A program made the position numbers and the translations under genes. 22,636 nt of DNA from a virus, in IMG/VR virus record IMGVR_UViG_3300032241_000706, positions 1 through 22,636 of that record. The stretch is one strand, 5' to 3'. Under the pieces are notes generated by a model. That model worked only from the letters and a program-made list of their open reading frames with translations, searched no databases and had not been told where the DNA came from. This document shows positions 19,640-22,636 of the stretch, in pieces (within the stretch, counting starts at the first letter, position 1; each line of letters opens with the position of its first letter).

Positions 19640-20716
19640 TTAAACTCCCTGTGCGAATAGATAATTGTTTGCGGTAGCCCATTTAATAAAACCCTGATTC
19701 GTGCCTACTGTGGTTTTCTTACTGGTTCGCATAATGGCGGTAGCAAATAGCCCTTGCGCCTCTTTGGACAGTCGTTCGCAATACTTCATCCACTTGCTGA
19801 TATCTTCCTTTTCTAGTCGTTGGATTGCGCTATAAACAAGCATACAAACGGCACTCGGGGATTTTGGAACAGGGGCTTTATCGGGTGAATCCATGATCAA
19901 ATCCCAGTCGGGTAATTCGCTATTTAACTGGATGATTGAAAGCATATCGTAAGTGGCTCGGTTTCCAATCGTGCCTTTTAATGCGTGTGCCATGATGTTT
20001 AAACTCAATCCCTTAGACTTCTTAATAATGTCGGATGCTTTTTGCATACTGCGTGGGGTGCAAAATGCGGGGCGGGGTGTGCGTGGGTCGTAAATGTATT
20101 CATTGTCCGATGCCTTGTCAAAATCCTCAAAACTTGCAAGCATTTGCGGGAATTGCTTTACAGTCAGGAGCACCTCGGGGGCTATGTTGTTTTCTAATGC
20201 CCATTCAATCCACTCATCTGCGGAGGGTTTGCGGACTTTTACAACAGAGATACGATTACGGGCATGGGGTGGCAAATTGTCCCCTATGGCTTCGTTAGCT
20301 AAGTTTGTAGTGGCGAATACTATTGACCCCTCGGGTAATGAGTAAGTGCCTAGTTTTCTCTCTAACATCAATCTAAGACAAGCGTTCATAACTGCCTTTG
20401 ATGCCTTGCCGATCTCATCCAACATTAAAATAATCGGCTTCTCAAAATGGAATCCGAACTCCTCATTCGGTATAAAAGAGCAAACCTCTACCCCGTTTAA
20501 ACTGCGTATTTTTGGGACTAGAAAATCGCCTACATCCTTAGTAGTCATGTCCCCGTAGCATACAAAATGGTCGGGGAATTTGGCTTGTAACATTTTGAGC
20601 ATGGATGACTTTCCGATACCCATTTCGCCTTGTGCTAATACTGTAACTGTATCGCCAACAGTAGCGATAAGGTCGGCGCACTCTGATAGTGAAACTGCTT
20701 TGTATAAATCTGACAT
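19640..20716 (-). CDS. MoxR-like AAA+ ATPase
   Basis: In the 358 residues: Walker A GEMGIGKSS (30-38), a loop region with GDMTTKDVGDFLVPKI (55-70), Walker B ILMLDEIGK (96-104), sensor-1 ATTN (135-138) and NLPPHARNRI (147-156, arginine finger zone). C-terminal half is helical lid plus extension (RPAFCTPRSMQKASDIIKKS). MoxR-family AAA+ proteins hydrolyse ATP to remodel partner proteins, normally one with a VWA domain such as the HEXXH/VWA gene here; RavA-ViaA is the best-known pair. N4-like phages also carry an adjacent AAA/VWA pair. The ATG has AAAGGAG and a GTTTAAAC junction before it, and its TAA lies in the next one. Two further GTTTAAAC are internal. Confidence 0.9.
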   Translation of the reverse strand: MSDLYKAVSLSECADLIATVGDTVTVLAQGEMGIGKSSMLKMLQAKFPDHFVCYGDMTTKDVGDFLVPKIRSLNGVEVCSFIPNEEFGFHFEKPIILMLDEIGKASKAVMNACLRLMLERKLGTYSLPEGSIVFATTNLANEAIGDNLPPHARNRISVVKVRKPSADEWIEWALENNIAPEVLLTVKQFPQMLASFEDFDKASDNEYIYDPRTPRPAFCTPRSMQKASDIIKKSKGLSLNIMAHALKGTIGNRATYDMLSIIQLNSELPDWDLIMDSPDKAPVPKSPSAVCMLVYSAIQRLEKEDISKWMKYCERLSKEAQGLFATAIMRTSKKTTVGTNQGFIKWATANNYLFAQGV

Positions 20717-20721
20717 GGTGT

Positions 20722-20931
20722 TTAAACTCCTTTTTGGTTAATGTAAATACTATCTAATAAATCTTGAACTGCTTTATCTAATGGTTCGATACTACTTGGC
20801 AATACCCATCTAACATGAACTTTTTGATCTTCGTTTATGTATTCTATCAATGTGCGATTATTCTTATGGTGGGTTGCACCTGTGCGCCCTATATAATCGC
20901 CATATTTAACCCATATACCCCGATCCATCAT
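20722..20931 (-). CDS. Small SH3-like hypothetical protein, 69 aa
   Basis: MMDRGIWVKYGDYIGRTGAT has a WV-x-YGD opening similar to KOW/SH3-like small proteins, followed by IEYINEDQKVHVRWVLPSSI and a helix IEPLDKAVQDLLDSI. The layout (small barrel plus C-terminal helix) echoes the KEVADI group. A start at the second Met (20928) is equally possible. TAA inside a GTTTAAAC junction. Confidence 0.65.
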   Translation of the reverse strand: MMDRGIWVKYGDYIGRTGATHHKNNRTLIEYINEDQKVHVRWVLPSSIEPLDKAVQDLLDSIYINQKGV

Positions 20932-21015
20932 TTAACCCCAATACTCAGGGGCAAAACAAAAAACAATAAATAAACCTATAAGTAATAAGGTGCAATAAAA
21001 ATCGTCTTTAGTCAT
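20932..21015 (-). CDS. Tiny membrane peptide, 27 aa
   Basis: ATG at 21015 overlaps the upstream TGA (ATGA) and the TAA is followed directly by the ATG of the next gene. MTKDDFYCTLLLIGLFIVFC then FAPEYWG: a single hydrophobic helix with a charged N-terminus. Exact joins at both ends support it; it is too short to place in a family. Confidence 0.45.
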   Translation of the reverse strand: MTKDDFYCTLLLIGLFIVFCFAPEYWG

Positions 21016-21086
21016 AGCGTTGTGCCTAGTAATAATATCAGAATAATTAGGATTGCAATAGCTAACCCATTGAAAAGATTGGACAT
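21012..21086 (-). CDS. Tiny membrane peptide, 24 aa
   Basis: ATG at 21086, one base after a GTTTAAAC junction with GGGGAG ahead, encodes MSNLFNGLAIAILIILILLL then GTTL and TGA. It is nearly all hydrophobic, a single transmembrane helix. The strong ribosome site and the coupled second peptide support real translation. Confidence 0.45.
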   Translation of the reverse strand: MSNLFNGLAIAILIILILLLGTTL

Positions 21087-21089
21087 TGT

Positions 21090-21275
21090 TTAAACACTCC
21101 CCGCAATATGTAGCCCGTAATTGGCTAGAGTTTTAATGGCTAACTTATCGCCCATCAATGCGCCCTGAACGATTCCCCGCACCCTATGGACTTGGTTGTC
21201 CCCTATCCAGTTTGCAAGGTGGTTGATTGCAACACCTTGCGGGATTGGTCGATTATTAAGATAAAATTGCGTCAT
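21090..21275 (-). CDS. Hypothetical protein, 61 aa
   Basis: MTQFYLNNRPIPQGVAINHL, then ANWIGDNQVHRVRGIVQGAL and MGDKLAIKTLANYGLHIAGS. Compact alpha/beta appearance. No family recognised. Both ends are in GTTTAAAC junctions with GGGAG-type ribosome sites. Confidence 0.66.
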   Translation of the reverse strand: MTQFYLNNRPIPQGVAINHLANWIGDNQVHRVRGIVQGALMGDKLAIKTLANYGLHIAGSV

Positions 21276-21277
21276 GT

Positions 21278-21520
21278 TTAAACACTCCCTAAATATTCGT
21301 CAAAAAACTCTTGGGGCTTTTCCTCGGCTTGGACTCCATCTAGCCATTTATTGATGTGGCGGGATGTAGTCTTGCTCCAATACTTAGCGGTGCGGTAGTA
21401 GTCGTGCTTGTGCTTGTCATAGACTGCTACGGGTGTAGAGTATGAGAAAAGCACAAGGGCTTGGGGGGTTTGCAATAAGGTCATATTGCTTGCTAGTGGT
21501 TGGACTTGTAAATTTTGCAT
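21278..21520 (-). CDS. Conserved phage protein, 80 aa
   Basis: MQNLQVQPLASNMTLLQTPQ, then ALVLFSYSTPVAVYDKHKHD and YYRTAKYWSKTTSRHINKWL. The LFSYxTPVA...Y.RTAKYWSxTTSRHINKWL arrangement is one I recall in many phage small proteins, without a known function. AAGGAG precedes the ATG, and its TAA is inside a GTTTAAAC junction. Confidence 0.7.
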   Translation of the reverse strand: MQNLQVQPLASNMTLLQTPQALVLFSYSTPVAVYDKHKHDYYRTAKYWSKTTSRHINKWLDGVQAEEKPQEFFDEYLGSV

Positions 21521-21534
21521 GGTGTTGTTTCTCC

Positions 21535-21861
21535 TTAATAATGAACCTTGATATTGTCATCTTCTAAACTACTGCAATAGTCGTTAAACCCGCACTCATA
21601 TGCTATCGGGTCGAGTTCTTTTAATGCTCGGCTTGGGTCGTATTCATACCCGCACACATTAACAGGCGGGTAGCAATCATCTAACATCGAATCATAGCGT
21701 GAACGGGCTTCGTATTCCTCTAAATACTCTACCTCGCTTGGCTCATCTTCCTCGGCTTCATCTTCCTCTAATTCCTCGGCTTGGTGTTTTGGGAATCGTG
21801 CCTTGATATAGGCTTCTAGGGCTTCGCCTGTTAGCTCGACAGTTTGATATTTGTTTGACAT
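21535..21861 (-). CDS. Hypothetical acidic protein, 108 aa
   Basis: MSNKYQTVELTGEALEAYIK, then a strongly acidic linker (ELEEDEAEEDEPSEVEYLEE) and a conserved-looking end DDCYPPVNVCGYEYDPSRAL, KELDPIAYECGFNDYCSSL. The final segment, PSxxLKELDPIAYxxGFNDY, resembles the end of many small phage proteins. Several cysteines could bind metal. AAAGGAAT before the start. Function unknown. Confidence 0.68.
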   Translation of the reverse strand: MSNKYQTVELTGEALEAYIKARFPKHQAEELEEDEAEEDEPSEVEYLEEYEARSRYDSMLDDCYPPVNVCGYEYDPSRALKELDPIAYECGFNDYCSSLEDDNIKVHY

Positions 21862-21895
21862 AGCGTCTATTCCTTTGCGGTTAGTGTTTGTTTGT

Positions 21896-21921
21896 AATGC
21901 CCCCTTATTATCGGGGGCATT
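21896..21921. repeat. 9-bp inverted repeat, hairpin between two small genes
   Basis: AATGCCCCC and GGGGGCATT are perfect arms around an 8-nt loop (TTATTATC). On the plus strand GTTTTGG follows, on the minus strand ACAAAC, so it lacks a T run in the direction of the genes. Possible transcript-processing or pausing hairpin. Confidence 0.6.
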
Positions 21922-21948
21922 GTTTTGGTTTGGTATTAGTGATAACCC

Positions 21949-22074
21949 TTATTTTGTTTTTACTTGGTTAATTATGGTCATGCCCGCTAAGTATTTGGCG
22001 AACTCTCTCGCTTGTTTTAAAGTTTTAAATTCGTAAACTTTGGCGGGGGTTTTAATGGTGTATTTGATAGTCAT
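21949..22074 (-). CDS. Hypothetical basic protein, 41 aa
   Basis: ATG at 22074 has AAAGGAAA upstream. MTIKYTIKTPAKVYEFKTLK, then QAREFAKYLAGMTIINQVKT, ends in K. Strand-strand-helix layout with a basic tail. Sits between two hairpins (21896-21921 and 22106-22125). No family recognised. Confidence 0.6.
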   Translation of the reverse strand: MTIKYTIKTPAKVYEFKTLKQAREFAKYLAGMTIINQVKTK

Positions 22075-22105
22075 GGTTTAATTTCCTTTGGTAGTGTTTA
22101 AACAT

Positions 22106-22125
22106 GGCGGGGGTTTGCCCCCGCC
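22106..22125. terminator. Strong GC hairpin after the SprT-like gene
   Basis: GGCGGGGG and CCCCCGCC form a perfect 8-bp stem around a 4-nt loop, 10 nt after the stop of the SprT-like gene. On the minus strand it is followed by ATGTTTAAAC, so a GTTTAAAC site (22096) sits where a T run would be. Termination is possible but not certain. Confidence 0.55.
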
Positions 22126-22134
22126 TGTGTTGGT

Positions 22135-22636
22135 TTAGCCTAGATTCATTGAGTAGCCCATGTTATTACATTCGTCATTGGGGCAAGTAGGCATGGCGAT
22201 ATCTAACCATTTGCGTGATGTATATACCTGATAATCACATTCAAGGCACACGCACTTAATCATTCGGGTTGATTGCTTTTTGATGTTGGATTGTGTAAGG
22301 GGTGCGTGTGGATATTCGCCCGATTCAGCAATCCATATATTGATTTGATCCACTAAATCAGGGCTTGCGGTTGTGGATGTCATTTTGCCCTCTAAACCAA
22401 CAGAGAGGGCGCATTGTTTAAACTCTTTGCCATGACCCGCTTGTAATCCTACTGTGGCGTGAATCAACTCATGGATTAAAATTGCTATCACCTCATTAGA
22501 ATCCGCAATTTTCGGGGCGATAAATATTTCGAAAGTGTTATCCTCACTTGCGATACTCGACCAACATTCGCCTATGTGTTTCTTGCGTGATGTCAGAGAG
22601 CAACTCATTCTGACATTTTGGGGGATTGTGTAGCCC
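22135..22636 (-). CDS. SprT-like zinc metalloprotein, 5' end cut by window edge
   Basis: The frame stays open to the right edge before the first ATG (22608) with protein-like codons GYTIPQNVR, and the family usually begins earlier, so the start lies outside the window. Numbered from that ATG: KKHIGECWSS (9-18), EIFIAPKI (27-34), ILIHELIHATVGLQAGHG (43-60, HELIH at 46-50 plus H59), GLEGKMTST (71-79), and a C-terminal zinc ribbon (C121, C124, C142, C147). This matches phage SprT-like proteins, related to Spartan proteases that clear DNA-protein crosslinks. The phage substrate is unknown. A GTTTAAAC site (22416) encodes part of KEFKQC. Confidence 0.85.
   Translation of the reverse strand, partial: GYTIPQNVRMSCSLTSRKKHIGECWSSIASEDNTFEIFIAPKIADSNEVIAILIHELIHATVGLQAGHGKEFKQCALSVGLEGKMTSTTASPDLVDQINIWIAESGEYPHAPLTQSNIKKQSTRMIKCVCLECDYQVYTSRKWLDIAMPTCPNDECNNMGYSMNLG

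Larger units (their letters stand above)
15100..22423. repeat. Highly iterated palindrome GTTTAAAC, dense cluster
   Basis: Twenty copies begin at 15100, 15539, 15834, 16421, 16785, 17098, 18091, 18514, 18697, 19056, 19361, 19432, 19638, 19997, 20495, 20720, 21088, 21276, 22096 and 22416. Seven more, sparser, begin at 736, 1506, 4038, 11029, 12366, 14143 and 14198. Internal copies are read as V/T/A-F-K or S/G-L-N in different frames. Seven copies (15539, 18697, 19432, 19638, 20720, 21088, 21276) are gene junctions: a GGAG-type ribosome site lies just before, TAA within is the upstream stop, and the next ATG follows after 0-3 nt. At roughly even base composition under one copy would be expected in the window. 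Confidence 0.9.

Noticed and set aside
15100-22423. CRISPR array, from the repeated GTTTAAAC
   Set aside because: The repeat is only 8 bp, spacing runs from 71 to 993 nt, and copies lie within genes.

Overview
The window reads as the replication, regulation and accessory half of a tailed double-stranded DNA bacteriophage (Caudoviricetes-like). Every gene I can support, about 50, lies on the minus strand. Stop/start overlaps of the ATGA or TAATG type link most neighbours, many genes are under 100 codons, and recognisable products are phage-typical: class II ribonucleotide reductase, Enc34/DUF2815-like ssDNA-binding protein, DUF2800 nuclease-like protein, terminase small subunit-like protein, DUF3310 protein, SNF2-type helicase, VRR-NUC nuclease, HNH-like protein and a primase-polymerase/SF3 helicase. 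Two TATAAT promoter elements and AGGAG-type ribosome sites point to a bacterial host. No structural genes are present, and the host cannot be named from this sequence.

In order of transcription (right to left): (1) 22.6-14.9 kb is a train of small genes around an AAA+ MoxR-like ATPase (19640-20716), a HEXXH plus VWA protein (17518-18696) and two unrecognised genes of 322 and 273 codons. It begins with a SprT-like metalloprotein cut by the right edge. (2) 14.9-13.4 kb holds a sigma-70-like gene with regions 1.2-3 but no region 4, behind a TATAAT box and a perfect 10-bp inverted repeat, followed by small genes. (3) 13.41-13.28 kb is an origin-like imperfect dyad around an A/T-only core. (4) 13.2-4.97 kb is one long tightly packed operon: primase-helicase, small proteins, a polyphosphate kinase 2, nucleases, the SNF2 helicase, a separate sigma region 4-like protein, DUF3310 and more small genes, ending at a terminator. 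(5) 4.9-3.7 kb holds a structured leader, small basic proteins and the terminase small subunit-like gene. (6) 3.6-1 kb holds the DUF2800 protein, a small membrane protein, the SSB with its own promoter, and a class II ribonucleotide reductase cut by the left edge.

A plausible joint picture (inference) is a nucleotide-to-DNA module. PPK2 could rebuild nucleoside triphosphates from host polyphosphate, the class II reductase would turn NTPs into dNTPs, and the primase-polymerase/helicase, SSB and nucleases would use them. The two sigma-like pieces may reprogram transcription.

The most unusual signal is at the DNA level. The octamer palindrome GTTTAAAC occurs 27 times by my reading, where fewer than one is expected by chance. 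Twenty copies lie between 15100 and 22423, both inside genes in different reading frames and at seven gene junctions. There the octamer supplies the upstream stop codon and the spacer between the Shine-Dalgarno and the next start codon. It resembles highly iterated palindromes such as cyanobacterial HIP1, but with a different sequence.
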